A stretch of 64,000 bases of DNA, taken from the NCBI GenBank assembly GCA_018222965.1, contig JAAEZH010000029.1, positions 1-64,000 on the forward strand. The letters run 5' to 3'. The notes beneath the pieces were generated by a model. It saw nothing but the letters and a program-made list of their open reading frames with translations, was not told the DNA's origin and searched no databases. Source of the stretch: Bacteroidota bacterium (GTDB lineage: Bacteria > Bacteroidota > Bacteroidia > Chitinophagales > Saprospiraceae). Shown one piece after another: positions 50,415-59,781 of this stretch. The translations under genes and the position numbers were made by a program. Within the stretch, counting starts at the first letter, position 1; each line of letters starts with the position of its first letter.

Positions 50415-51770
50415 ATGAAACGCCGTAATTTTCTCAAAAAAGCTGCCTTAACAACTGCCGGCTCCATCGCATTTCCATACATCCTGCCCTCCGGAAGGTT
50501 ATTCGCGGGAAGCGGAAACCCACCGATGGCAGAGCATGTCGTTTTTGTCCTTTTTGCCGGGGGGGTACGTCAGCAGGAAGCGATAGAAAAGCGCTATCTG
50601 GCCGAAAGCCAAAATCTCGATATCGAAGGCAATATCATGTACAATATGCTTACGGGCGATGAGCCGGAGCTGAAGATTGTTTACGGTACAACAACACCCG
50701 GCGGACAGCCAGGGGGGCAACCGATATCTCCGATTCTGCAAACCCCGCTTGATCAGCAGGGGACCCTGTTTAAAGAGGTACGTTTTTCCTCAGCAGGTAC
50801 CGGCCATTTTACCGGACTGAGTACCGGTGTTTCGGGTTATTACGGAACTACACAGGGATTGCAGCAACGTCCGTTACATCCTACCATTTTTGAGTATGCT
50901 CGGCGATACGGTGGCTTTGATGCTACGGATGTTTGGTTTATCGGAAATGGTATTGGCAACTCCACTCCCTTGCTCAATCACTCCGAGCATCGGGATTACG
51001 GTTGGGAGTACGGCGCCAACTTTTTTGCTCCAAATATCACTTTCGGTATGGAAGGCCAGGAGCACCTCAAAGGATTCAAATCCTTCCACCCGGAAGAGGA
51101 ATTGGAGCCGATTGAACAGATGCGGCATTTTCTAAATCAAAACTTCCTGCAAAATGGCGGGCGTATCCCGCACCTCAACAATACGGAGGATGAAAAAGAA
51201 GACATCAAGGCTTTCATCAAGGAAGTCTTTGCCCGACAGGAAGCCGGCCAATTGGTATTCCCTCCTGTAACCGATAATGGCGACCTATCAACTATGGGCT
51301 ATGCTACGGAAATCCTCCGCTGGTTTAAACCCAAACTGACAGTGATAAATATGAGTGCGGTAGACAGCTGCCACTCCAGTTACACCAATTACCTCCAGTC
51401 ATTGCACCGGGCAGATCATGGGGTCGGGTTCCTTTGGAACTACATCCAAACCCAGATTCCTGAAATGGCTAACAATACCGTCATGATGGTAATGCCGGAG
51501 CACGGTCGAAACCTGGAGCCAAACGGCATCCTGGACGAAAATGACTGGGTAGCTTACGACCACGATTCGGATGCCAACTCTCGCCGGATATTTACCATGA
51601 TGGTAGGACCGGGCATTGATGGCGGATTGGAGCTCGGAAGTGAAGCCAATCCGGTTGGTGATGCCGCTGATGTGGTCCCGACCATCGCTGAGGTGCTCGG
51701 ATTTAAGAACGAAGTTCTAAACTCCGGATTATTGCATTCGGAAGCCAAATCTCTCTTTGACCAGATCTGA
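50415..51770 (+). CDS. DUF1501-like protein of alkaline-phosphatase fold, exported (451 aa)
   Basis: N-terminus MKRRNFLKKAALTTAGSIAF resembles a Tat/twin-basic signal. AEHVVFVLFAGGVRQQE is the first fold strand. STGVSGYYGTTQGL and LTVINMSAVDSCHSSY follow, then MPEHGRNLEPN with DHDSDANSRRIFTMMVGPG and DVVPTIAEVLGF, which match DUF1501/sulfatase-like proteins (E-F/H-GR ... D-H-D). The Asp/Ser nucleophile of true phosphatases is not evident in the first motif. In other bacteria DUF1501 genes are paired with DUF1549 or DUF1800 genes; here the two module lipoproteins upstream take that place. Confidence 0.78.
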   Translation: MKRRNFLKKAALTTAGSIAFPYILPSGRLFAGSGNPPMAEHVVFVLFAGGVRQQEAIEKRYLAESQNLDIEGNIMYNMLTGDEPELKIVYGTTTPGGQPGGQPISPILQTPLDQQGTLFKEVRFSSAGTGHFTGLSTGVSGYYGTTQGLQQRPLHPTIFEYARRYGGFDATDVWFIGNGIGNSTPLLNHSEHRDYGWEYGANFFAPNITFGMEGQEHLKGFKSFHPEEELEPIEQMRHFLNQNFLQNGGRIPHLNNTEDEKEDIKAFIKEVFARQEAGQLVFPPVTDNGDLSTMGYATEILRWFKPKLTVINMSAVDSCHSSYTNYLQSLHRADHGVGFLWNYIQTQIPEMANNTVMMVMPEHGRNLEPNGILDENDWVAYDHDSDANSRRIFTMMVGPGIDGGLELGSEANPVGDAADVVPTIAEVLGFKNEVLNSGLLHSEAKSLFDQI

Positions 51771-52261
51771 TGACTATGAAATATACGCTATTAATACTTG
51801 CTGCCTGCCTGCTGTTTGTGTGGAGTTGTGAGAAGGATACCTTCGAAAACCCATACGATCTGGTAGATGACACCCTGCAAGACAGTACCGGGCAGGAATT
51901 GCTGGAGCCTACTTCTCTGGCTGGATTGCATCAGCAACTTTTCCGGCCTACCTGTGCCAACAGTGGCTGCCACGACGGCACTTTCGAGCCGGATTTCCGA
52001 ACCATCGAAAGCACCTACAATACGCTGGTAAATCATCCGGTAATTAAAAACGACCCTGAAAACAGTTTCACCTATCGGGTAGTACCAGGCAATGCGGAAA
52101 GCTCGCAGATCATAGCCCGTCTCACTTACGATATTGACGGAAATTCGGGCGTGATGCCTTTGGCTTTAGAGCCGGATTCTGACTATCCGGAAAATAAGGA
52201 ATCATATATCAACAACCTGAGAACCTGGATAAATGCCGGGGCTCCTAATGCGGATAATTAG
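51770..52261 (+). CDS. Lipoprotein with CX4CH heme-like motif (163 aa)
   Basis: Lipobox FVWSC (Cys20). The mature part has LAGLHQQLFRPTCANSGCHDG, where C62-x4-C67-H68 is a variant of the CxxCH heme-attachment site, followed by EPDFRTIESTYNTLVN, YRVVPGNAESSQIIARL, a Met in SGVMPLALEP that could be the sixth ligand, and INNLRTWINAGAPN. This is the layout of small cytochrome-c-like domains (PSCyt1 type). Its ATG shares one base with the previous TGA. Electron transfer or metal binding is inferred. Confidence 0.75.
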   Translation: MTMKYTLLILAACLLFVWSCEKDTFENPYDLVDDTLQDSTGQELLEPTSLAGLHQQLFRPTCANSGCHDGTFEPDFRTIESTYNTLVNHPVIKNDPENSFTYRVVPGNAESSQIIARLTYDIDGNSGVMPLALEPDSDYPENKESYINNLRTWINAGAPNADN

Positions 52262-52262
52262 A

Positions 52263-52706
52263 ATGAGATTCTCAGTACTATTTCTTCTTTTACTCTTTCT
52301 CACAGCCTGTGAAACCATCACGGATGATCCGGTCTTCGATGAGGTGCCAGCCATCTATTTTGAAGGCGTTTCTCAGGATACGATTGTGCAGTTTACCGAG
52401 CAATTGATTGTTTCTATCCGCTACGAAGACGGAGATGGAAACCTGGGTACCTCTGATCCGGATATCAACTCCATTTTTGTACAAGACAGCCGCCTCGAAA
52501 ATCCGGACGAATATTACCTGCCGCCGCTGGCTCCGGAAGATGCTCAAATATCCATTACCGGTACGTACAATTTGAAGCTCTCTCCGACTTTCCTTTTGGG
52601 GAATGGTTCGCAGGAGATTATGGATCTGGAAATCTATATGGTCGATCGGGCGGGCAATCAAAGCAATAAGATCAACACCGGCCAGATAATTGTAAAAAAG
52701 GAATAA
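52263..52706 (+). CDS. Small lipoprotein, beta-rich (147 aa)
   Basis: MRFSVLFLLLLFLTACETIT gives a lipobox at Cys16 and supports the ATG at 52263, one base after the previous stop; in-frame ATGs at 52233 and 52248 are less likely. The rest is beta-rich with a possible calcium-like loop, RYEDGDGNLGTSDPD, and ends YMVDRAGNQSNKINTGQI. It resembles a cadherin/Ig-like surface domain. It lies in tight order with its neighbours and ends 27 bases before the giant CUB/CHU_C gene. Confidence 0.75.
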   Translation: MRFSVLFLLLLFLTACETITDDPVFDEVPAIYFEGVSQDTIVQFTEQLIVSIRYEDGDGNLGTSDPDINSIFVQDSRLENPDEYYLPPLAPEDAQISITGTYNLKLSPTFLLGNGSQEIMDLEIYMVDRAGNQSNKINTGQIIVKKE

Positions 52707-52733
52707 AACGCTCCCGGAAATCGAAACAACACC

Positions 52734-55700
52734 ATGCGCCACACACTCATTTTTCTTTGCCTGTTTGTTCCCTTTGCCGCTTTACTGGCTCAGCCGGAGT
52801 ACAACATGGCCAATCTCACGGTTACAGACTGCGAGGGCTTTCTGCTCGACAGTGATGCCGGAGACATCGGAGACACTTACGATCACAACGAAAATTTCAC
52901 CTTCACCATTTGCATTCCCGAAGCAGACCAAATCGTAATGGATTTTCTCAGCTTTTGTACGGAAGCAGATTTTGATTCGCTGCGGCTGTATGATGGTCCG
53001 GATACGCTGAGTATGCAAATTGGTCCGGCTTATACAGGGGATGTTGATCCGCCTCAAATCATTGCTTATAGTGGTTATCTAACCGTCAATTTCGTCAGCG
53101 ATCCCAATGTGGCTTGTACCGGCTGGGTGGCTTTCTGGCATACGGTCATAGAAATTCCGGAACCACCGGATATTCTTCCTATCGGAGCCGTTCCCTGTGA
53201 GAGCAACAGCATGACCATTACATTCGATGAGCCTTTGCCGTGTGATTCGCTTTATGCGGCGGCCTTTTCCATCGTAGGTCCTCAGTCGCCTTCGGTGACA
53301 TCGGTGACCCCATCCCCCTGTATCGGGGGCATGGCCAGTACGGTAGAGATAGGATTTAGTCCGCCCATAGATTTTAGCGGGGATTATCAGGTCATTTACA
53401 ATACTTCGATTACTATTTGTGAAACCGTGTATCCACTGGTCTCCATCGAGCCTTTTGTTGTAAATGATTGTCCGCTGAATGTGCTCATTGAGTTGCAGGG
53501 AGGAATAGCTTGTGCCGGAGAAGAAATTACGCTGGTTGCCGAAGCCAGTGGCGGGGATCCCAATACGTATATGTACAACTGGAGTCCGGAGCCTGGTACG
53601 GCCGACTCCATCATTGTCTCTCCGACGATGCCAACGGTGTATATGGTCGAAGTGACGGATGCCAATGGTGCCAGTGCAACAGACACTATATTGGTTGATC
53701 CGGAGCCAATTCCCGTTTTATCCTTGTCTGACACTTCCCTTTGTACTTCTGTGGAACCTTTCTTTTTAACGGCTGTACCGCCTGGTGGCGAATGGTCGGG
53801 ACAGGGCATCGCCGAAGGGGAAGAATTTACAGGTTATTACGACCCGGGATTGGTAGATGGCTTGATGGACACCGTCTATTACATCGGACCAAACGGCTGT
53901 GATGCTTCCATTATGATCGAATACCTCGATCTCGACCAGGGAACTGATGATGCGGCCTGTCCGGGATCTGATCCTTTTTATGTTTCAGGAGGTATTCCGA
54001 CAGGAGGTGTTTGGTCGGGACCCAATATCGATCCGGATGGCCTGTTTACGCCGCCTGCAACTGCCGGCAGTTTTGAAGTGACTTACACGCATCCAAACGG
54101 TTGCTTCGGTGTCAAAACGGTCAATGTAGATTTGATCGTGATGCCTCTGTTGGATTCGATTTGTCAGTCTGCGGCTCCTTTCAATATCAATGTGACGCCT
54201 TTCGGCGGAATTTGGTCTGGTGCGGGTATCACAGATCCCGACTTTGGGCTCTTTGATCCGTCGGAAGCCGGGCCGGGTCAGCACGCATTGATCTACGACA
54301 TCAATGGCTGCTCGGATACGCTAGACATCTTCGTAAAAGAAATCAATGCACTGTGGGATTTGAATGCCTGCCCCGACGAGACGCCTTTTATCGTTCCCGG
54401 AAACTGGCAGCCAATGGGAGAAGGTATGTGGTCAGGTATTGGAATCGTCGATCCATTGACCGGTTTGTACGATCCTTCCATTGCCGGGCACGGCGCAAAC
54501 GATACGCTAACTTTCACTGCAAATGGCTGTACGGACACGCGCATTATCTATGTGCGCGACACCCGGATATACCTCAATGAGACGCCCACCTTTTGTCCGG
54601 AAGACGATGCAATCTATCTCGATTGGGAAAGCGTGCAACGTTCTCCCTGGGGTGGTTCGTGGTCTGGTCAGGGAATCGTTTATACGGGAGGCGTAGATTA
54701 TTATTTTGATCCGGCTGTCGCGGGGCCTGGCACGCATCTGCTGATCTATGAAGCCAACACCTGTGTGGACAGTATGTACATGGAGGTTTTTCCAGGTCCG
54801 GTGATAACGCCGATATCCCTTTGCGAGTTGGCAGATCCTGTTCTTTTGGAAGTTGATATCCCGGGCGGAAGCTGGTCAGGCGATGGTATCACCAATGAAT
54901 TTACCGGTACTTTCGATCCGACGGTGGTTGGTCCGGGTACTTATACTGTTTCATATACCTCTCCGGATGGCTGTTATGGAGAAGGTATGGTAGAAGTAAC
55001 AGGCCTGGAGATGGTTGAAGTAAACGGTGTGGAAGACTTCTACTGCTATAAGGATACAGTCATTAACTTAGATCTACAGCCATTCGGCGGAAGCCTGACC
55101 ATCAATGGCGAACCGGCCACCTATTTGAATCCGGCTGAGTTGGGTCCGGGTACCCATATTATTGAATATTCGGTGGGTGTGGGCGAATGCGAGCAATCGG
55201 TACTGTTGGGAGCTGATGTAGGAGAACCCATTGGAATTGAACTTCCCTTTGAAGCAGATACGATTTGCTCGGGAGAATCTGTTAACCTAAGTGCTACGGC
55301 ATTCGGCGGAAGCTCGCTCAATAACTTTACCTACAACTGGGAACCTCAGCTCGGCTTTGGCCAATCGTTTACGGTGCAGCCCGGCACGGCCACCACTTAT
55401 ACGGTGATGGCTATGGATGGCTGTTCGGATCCGGCTGTGGGGACGGTGAGCATCTTTGTACATCCTGCTTTTTATGCAGAAACAGAAACGGGAGAAGCGG
55501 TTTGTTTTGACGATACTACCTGGGCGATGGCTCAGGCATATCCGGGCGATGATTACAGTTATGTGTGGCAAACCAATCCGCCAACCGAAGGCAGTTATGT
55601 CGAAAGTTACCCCACAAGTATTTTGTTGGAAGTGACCGACAACAATACCGGTTGTGTAATAGAAAATACGATACAGTTGCCGGGATATGCACCCATCCAG

Positions 55701-56234
55701 GCCAACTTCGGTATTGCACCCGCTGATGATGATTGTATCAGTGTGTTGGATGGGTTTGTACAAGTTTTGGATTATAGCTCCGGCGGTCTTAGTGGATGGT
55801 GGGATTTTGGCGATGGCTCCGGCCTGGTACCTTATAATCTGGGCGACAACCTGAGTCATACATATCAGGATACCGGTCAGTATGAAGTAAACCTCATCAT
55901 TGAAAACGAAGGAGGTTGTGAATCCGTATTTACCCGGGAGGTTTGCATCGCGCCCGACTATCGCCTGTTTGCGCCCAATGCCATGACGCCAAACGGCGAC
56001 GGCACCAATGATTTATTTGGTTTTAAAGGAGCTGGTATTACGGAGATTACCTGGCAGGTATACAATCGATTTGGCGAGCTTCTTTTTGAAACAGAGGGGC
56101 TGGATTCCCGCTGGGACGGGACCTGGCAGGGCAAAAGAGTACAGTCTGGCGTATACAATGTTGTGGCTCATTACCGCACGATAAGGAGTAATAAGTTGGA
56201 GACTTATAAGGGGTATGTAACGGTGATCTATTAG
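52734..56234 (+). CDS. CUB-domain surface protein with GGxWSGxGI repeats, PKD and CHU_C domains (1166 aa)
   Basis: Signal peptide ending ALLAQ. A CUB-like domain spans about 23-135 (TFTICIPEADQIVMDFLSF, DSLRLYDGPDT, GYLTVNFVSDPN). Ig-like segments follow, then seven modules of about 60-90 residues (340-830) built on GGxWSGxGI ... FDPxxxGPGTH: for example GGIWSGAGITDPDFGLFDPS and GGSWSGDGITNEFTGTFDPT. A PKD-like domain (GWWDFGDGSG ... HTYQDTGQYEVNLI) and the type B sorting domain (APNAMTPNGDGTNDLFGF ... VYNRFGELLF) close the protein. It is expected on the cell surface and may be an adhesin for the lipoprotein complex encoded upstream. Confidence 0.9.
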   Translation: MRHTLIFLCLFVPFAALLAQPEYNMANLTVTDCEGFLLDSDAGDIGDTYDHNENFTFTICIPEADQIVMDFLSFCTEADFDSLRLYDGPDTLSMQIGPAYTGDVDPPQIIAYSGYLTVNFVSDPNVACTGWVAFWHTVIEIPEPPDILPIGAVPCESNSMTITFDEPLPCDSLYAAAFSIVGPQSPSVTSVTPSPCIGGMASTVEIGFSPPIDFSGDYQVIYNTSITICETVYPLVSIEPFVVNDCPLNVLIELQGGIACAGEEITLVAEASGGDPNTYMYNWSPEPGTADSIIVSPTMPTVYMVEVTDANGASATDTILVDPEPIPVLSLSDTSLCTSVEPFFLTAVPPGGEWSGQGIAEGEEFTGYYDPGLVDGLMDTVYYIGPNGCDASIMIEYLDLDQGTDDAACPGSDPFYVSGGIPTGGVWSGPNIDPDGLFTPPATAGSFEVTYTHPNGCFGVKTVNVDLIVMPLLDSICQSAAPFNINVTPFGGIWSGAGITDPDFGLFDPSEAGPGQHALIYDINGCSDTLDIFVKEINALWDLNACPDETPFIVPGNWQPMGEGMWSGIGIVDPLTGLYDPSIAGHGANDTLTFTANGCTDTRIIYVRDTRIYLNETPTFCPEDDAIYLDWESVQRSPWGGSWSGQGIVYTGGVDYYFDPAVAGPGTHLLIYEANTCVDSMYMEVFPGPVITPISLCELADPVLLEVDIPGGSWSGDGITNEFTGTFDPTVVGPGTYTVSYTSPDGCYGEGMVEVTGLEMVEVNGVEDFYCYKDTVINLDLQPFGGSLTINGEPATYLNPAELGPGTHIIEYSVGVGECEQSVLLGADVGEPIGIELPFEADTICSGESVNLSATAFGGSSLNNFTYNWEPQLGFGQSFTVQPGTATTYTVMAMDGCSDPAVGTVSIFVHPAFYAETETGEAVCFDDTTWAMAQAYPGDDYSYVWQTNPPTEGSYVESYPTSILLEVTDNNTGCVIENTIQLPGYAPIQANFGIAPADDDCISVLDGFVQVLDYSSGGLSGWWDFGDGSGLVPYNLGDNLSHTYQDTGQYEVNLIIENEGGCESVFTREVCIAPDYRLFAPNAMTPNGDGTNDLFGFKGAGITEITWQVYNRFGELLFETEGLDSRWDGTWQGKRVQSGVYNVVAHYRTIRSNKLETYKGYVTVIY

Positions 56235-56524
56235 CGTCTTCTGCGGCTGCCACCTACGGCACCTCCGCCTAAAACGGCAAAACCGAGGAAGTAGCCGAGC
56301 CAGTAAAGGAAACCGGTGTTGTTGACAGCATAGATGCCGGTATCCAGACCGAACATTTTAGCAATTACAGCAACGGGTAGAAGCAGGCCGTGAATTATCC
56401 CGCCAAAGAAGCCATACGCTTTTTGGGTGGCGACATCTTCGGCACAAAGGGCTTCCGGGGCGCAGGAAGAAACGACGATAAGCAGTAGGAAAAAACTGAG
56501 GAAATAGAGATGTTGCTTTTTCAT
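56231..56524 (-). CDS. Small membrane lipoprotein-like protein (97 aa)
   Basis: Signal peptide with a possible lipobox, VVSSCAPEA (Cys21). Two hydrophobic helices (GGIIHGLLLPVAVIAKMFG; WLGYFLGFAVLGGGAVGG) and a basic end, SRRRR, follow. No known domain. It overlaps the CUB/CHU_C gene tail to tail by 4 bases. Function unknown. Confidence 0.7.
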   Translation of the reverse strand: MKKQHLYFLSFFLLLIVVSSCAPEALCAEDVATQKAYGFFGGIIHGLLLPVAVIAKMFGLDTGIYAVNNTGFLYWLGYFLGFAVLGGGAVGGSRRRR

Positions 56525-56559
56525 GTGTAACTCGGTGTTTGTAGGAAGTTACAACATTC

Positions 56560-57603
56560 TCACGAATATTGGTATTCCCAAACAGCGTCCAACAAAAACT
56601 TTGGGCCCCAGTTTGGATACTTAAACCGCATGTAACTTCCATAGATTGGGAAAGAACCCGGCAGACCGCCACAGGTTTCTTTTTTTGGGTCCGTTTTTTG
56701 AAATTTCAGGCTGTTGTCCAGCAATACTTTTCCGCTTTCGCGAAAGTCTTCTCGTTGTCTTTTTTTGCCTGCTCGCAGTAAAAGTGTGGCCAGTTGAAAA
56801 TTTCCCGGGAGGCACTGGAACCGATGTTCCCCATTCCAATGCAGGTCGTAGCGGCCGGCTATTTCTTTTGTCTTAAGACTTTCTGATAAGCGCTCGAGTG
56901 CGCCTTCAGTCAGGGAGGTTGCCCGTACATTGTTGAGCAGAAAGCCTGCTTCCCAAAATCCTCGCAGGGTGTAAGCAATTGTGTGGGTAAAGGCCCGGTC
57001 TGAAGCCTGAAATCCCCATTTTTCAAAGGTATAATAAGTGGAGGCCCGATCGAGGTATTTCTCCAGGCTGTGCTGGAGTTTTTCCTTTGGCAGATCCAGC
57101 CATTCGGCGCAGCGAAGCAAAGCCCACAAAACCCTGGAATAATAAGTCGGACTATTATTTTCCTCCCAAAAGCCATCGGGAGTGAGTTGGTTTATAATCC
57201 AATTTCCGCCTTTCTGAATAGCCTCTTTTTGTTGCGGATTTAGGCTAAGTTCCTGCATAGCTGCCAGTCCGAAAAGGATCATACCCGAGTTAAATACACT
57301 TGCTTTTCCGCTGTTTGCATACAGGGCCGGAAAAGCTCCGGAGGGCATCTGAATGGAGCACAGCCATTGGGTTGTTTTCCGGAGAGCTTCCTCAATCCAA
57401 TCGGCTTCTCCCTGATGTTTTAACAGGGTTTCAAGCAAATAACCAGAGGTTTCGGGATAGGGCGGTGCCCAGCCTTTGAATGGATGGCGGAAGCGCGAAT
57501 AGAAAGCAGCACTTCCGGCGAAATCATGGACTTCAAAACTTTTCTTCAGCCATTTGAGTGCGGCTGTTTGGTGGATTTTGTATGGATGGTTTTTGGAGCT
57601 CAT
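56560..57603 (-). CDS. Alpha/alpha-toroid protein, glycosidase/epimerase-like (347 aa)
   Basis: Helical repeat protein of the six-hairpin type: GWAPPYPETSGYLLETLLK, QWLCSIQMPSGAFPALYAN, VFNSGMILFGLAAMQE, GGNWIINQLTPDGFWEENN, YYSRVLWALLRCAEW, GFWEAGFLLNN and HWNGEHRFQCLPGNFQLATLLLRAG. Repeated aromatic/GxFP pairs line the cavity in such toroids. It could be a cytoplasmic glycan hydrolase, lyase or epimerase. Its ATG overlaps the stop of the FemAB-like gene (ATGA), so the two products probably work together on one glycan. Confidence 0.65.
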   Translation of the reverse strand: MSSKNHPYKIHQTAALKWLKKSFEVHDFAGSAAFYSRFRHPFKGWAPPYPETSGYLLETLLKHQGEADWIEEALRKTTQWLCSIQMPSGAFPALYANSGKASVFNSGMILFGLAAMQELSLNPQQKEAIQKGGNWIINQLTPDGFWEENNSPTYYSRVLWALLRCAEWLDLPKEKLQHSLEKYLDRASTYYTFEKWGFQASDRAFTHTIAYTLRGFWEAGFLLNNVRATSLTEGALERLSESLKTKEIAGRYDLHWNGEHRFQCLPGNFQLATLLLRAGKKRQREDFRESGKVLLDNSLKFQKTDPKKETCGGLPGSFPIYGSYMRFKYPNWGPKFLLDAVWEYQYS

Positions 57604-58538
57604 TTTCGGAGCAAACTTAAAAAGCGAGGACGGCTTTTTTGGATGCGGAAATAGGGTGTCCGGGTTGCGCCAAAAGTACGGAATACAGCTTCCACGGATG
57701 GCGCCATGCTGCCTTCAAAATCAAAGCGATTGACATTTTTGGCAGCGTCCTTGACTGCTTTCCAAAGCAGCCCGTAGATGGCACTATTTTTTCGGCCTTC
57801 AATATTGCTTCCGCTGAGCCAAAAGCTGGCTCTTTGCGCATCCAGGACGATGGCGATAGCTGCCAGCGGTTTGCCTGAATTGTCCTGAGCGGAGTATATT
57901 TTCAGGGAAGCATTTTTGCGCAGAACATCGGCCATTTTCTGCAATTTTTCCGGTTTTAGCCGAAAGGCGATTCCTTTTCTTTCCAGGCTGTTATGCACCA
58001 GGCTATAGAGGTCTTCCACCGTTGCCTGATCGTTGATGCTGAGGTTTTCCTTTGCTTTGCGAATGTGGTTGCGCGCACTGCTTTCCATCTCCCGGTGTAT
58101 GCGGGAAGTGTCACTTAGGTCGCTAAACTGATAGGTGTAACGGAGGCGATTTTGATAACCTTCCCAATAGAAAGGGAGCATGTTTTTGAGACTTTCGTCG
58201 AATAGCAGATCGGTGAGCCGGGTATTTGGGAGTTGCTTTACCAGGCTTTGAATGATCCGTTGTTCCCGGTTATTTCGGTAGACCTGCCGGCTGCTTGTAG
58301 GCGGCTTGATCCAAATGTGAAGGTAGGCGGTAAAGGCCGGTTGCATCAGGAATTCGAAGCCCAAAAATTTCCGTTTGGGCAGGGGCATGGCAGCGATGAT
58401 ATTGTCTTGAGAGCCTTTTGCCAGCAGGGCTGACCAGTTATCCGGACCGCAACTGCAGTCCAGCCACCAGTCATTGGCATACCAGGGAATATAGTACTGC
58501 CGGCAAAGCTGCTTATATATCTCTCGGGATTCGGGCAC
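57600..58538 (-). CDS. FemAB/GNAT-like acyltransferase (312 aa)
   Basis: Protein of the FemAB-like (Acetyltransf_6) type. It has an N-terminal half with YIPWYANDWWLDCSCGPDNW and a C-terminal GNAT fold: SSARNHIRKAKENLSI, LYSLVHNSLERKGIAFRL, LAAIAIVLDAQRASFWLSG, AIYGLLWKAVKDAAKNVNRF and FDFEGSMAPSVEAVFRTFGA. Such proteins in polysaccharide loci add amino-acyl or acyl groups to sugar amines. The start is a GTG at 58538. The gene is divergent from rffA, 86 bases away, and rffA supplies an amino sugar that could be the acceptor. Confidence 0.8.
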   Translation of the reverse strand: MPESREIYKQLCRQYYIPWYANDWWLDCSCGPDNWSALLAKGSQDNIIAAMPLPKRKFLGFEFLMQPAFTAYLHIWIKPPTSSRQVYRNNREQRIIQSLVKQLPNTRLTDLLFDESLKNMLPFYWEGYQNRLRYTYQFSDLSDTSRIHREMESSARNHIRKAKENLSINDQATVEDLYSLVHNSLERKGIAFRLKPEKLQKMADVLRKNASLKIYSAQDNSGKPLAAIAIVLDAQRASFWLSGSNIEGRKNSAIYGLLWKAVKDAAKNVNRFDFEGSMAPSVEAVFRTFGATRTPYFRIQKSRPRFLSLLRK

Positions 58539-58624
58539 TAGTCGAAGGTAATAAATTAGTATATACTGCTTTGTGAAGTATATTTGAAATTAAGTTCTAA
58601 GCAGAAAAGCCAAACAGCGATACA

Positions 58625-59773
58625 TTGAGCGAAAACATTCCATTTAATCGGCCATACATTTCCGGTCATGAAACCGAAAAGCTGGAAGCGGTCATTCAGG
58701 CTGGGCGGTTTGCCGGTCCGGGGCCATTTGGCGCTGAGTGCGAACAAAAACTGGGTGCCTGGCTCGGTACAGATCGGGTGTTGCTTACTTCTTCCTGCAC
58801 CCATGCGCTGGAGATGTGTGCGCTTTTGTTGGATATCCAGTCTGGAGATGAGGTGATCATGCCTTCCTTCACCTTTGTATCTGCTGCGAATGCCTTTGTG
58901 CTACGCGGGGCAAGGGTTGTGTTTGTGGATATCCGTTTGGAAGATATGAATATCAATCCGACGCAAGTCGAAGCGGCTATCACGCCCAAAACCAAAGCGA
59001 TTTTGGTCATGCATTATGCCGGAATGGCCTGCGACATGGATGCCTTGCTGGCCCTTTCGCGGAAGCATGGCTTGTATTTGATTGAAGATGCGGCTCATTG
59101 TGTGGGTGCGACTTATCAGGGGCAGTCATTGGGCACCTTTGGCGATCTGGCAACCTTCAGTTTTCACGAAAGCAAAAACCTACAGTGTGGAGAGGGCGGA
59201 GCGTTGGTTGTCAACCGGGCTTCTTTGATGCCATCGGCTCGCCGCATTCGGGAGAAAGGGACCAATCGACCTGCTTTCCTGCGAGGCGAAGTATCCTTTT
59301 ATGAGTGGACCGATGTGGGCTCCAGTTACATCCTGGGTGAATTATCAGCTGCTTTTTTATCGGCTCAGTTGGAAGACCTTCCATTTGTTACAGAGACCCG
59401 CCGTCATCAATTTGCGCAATATCGTGAGGGATTAAAGGCTTTAGAAGAAGCGGGGCAAGTCTTTTTGCCAAAACCATTAGCCGGGGCGCATCACAACGGC
59501 CACATATTTTTTCTTCGTCTGACGGATGCTTCTAAGCGGAATGAATTGTCGGAATATTTGGAAAAGCAGGGTATTTCGGCGTATTTTCATTACATCCCCC
59601 TGCATGCTTCGGGAGCGGGAAAGCGATATAGCCGATTTGAGGGTGTTGACCGGAATACCACTTCAGCCAGCGAATCTCTCCTGCGTTTGCCTGTTTATCC
59701 GGGACTTCGGGATAAGGATATTGAGAGAATCGTACAAGGTATTCTCCTATTTTTCAGCAGTAAAAACAGCTAA
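58625..59773 (+). CDS. rffA: dTDP-4-amino-4,6-dideoxygalactose transaminase
   Basis: PLP-dependent sugar aminotransferase of the DegT/DnrJ/EryC1 family, WecE/RffA branch: dTDP-4-keto-6-deoxy-glucose + glutamate to dTDP-4-amino-4,6-dideoxy-galactose. It begins IPFNRPYISGHETEKLEAV, then LTSSCTHALEMCALLLDIQ, EVIMPSFTFVSAANAFVLRG, EDAAHCVGATYQG and the PLP lysine near residue 184 in FSFHESKNLQCGEGGA. The start codon is TTG at 58625. The formyltransferase 8 bases downstream could use its product. Confidence 0.92.
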   Translation: MSENIPFNRPYISGHETEKLEAVIQAGRFAGPGPFGAECEQKLGAWLGTDRVLLTSSCTHALEMCALLLDIQSGDEVIMPSFTFVSAANAFVLRGARVVFVDIRLEDMNINPTQVEAAITPKTKAILVMHYAGMACDMDALLALSRKHGLYLIEDAAHCVGATYQGQSLGTFGDLATFSFHESKNLQCGEGGALVVNRASLMPSARRIREKGTNRPAFLRGEVSFYEWTDVGSSYILGELSAAFLSAQLEDLPFVTETRRHQFAQYREGLKALEEAGQVFLPKPLAGAHHNGHIFFLRLTDASKRNELSEYLEKQGISAYFHYIPLHASGAGKRYSRFEGVDRNTTSASESLLRLPVYPGLRDKDIERIVQGILLFFSSKNS

Positions 59774-59781
59774 GCGGGGCA

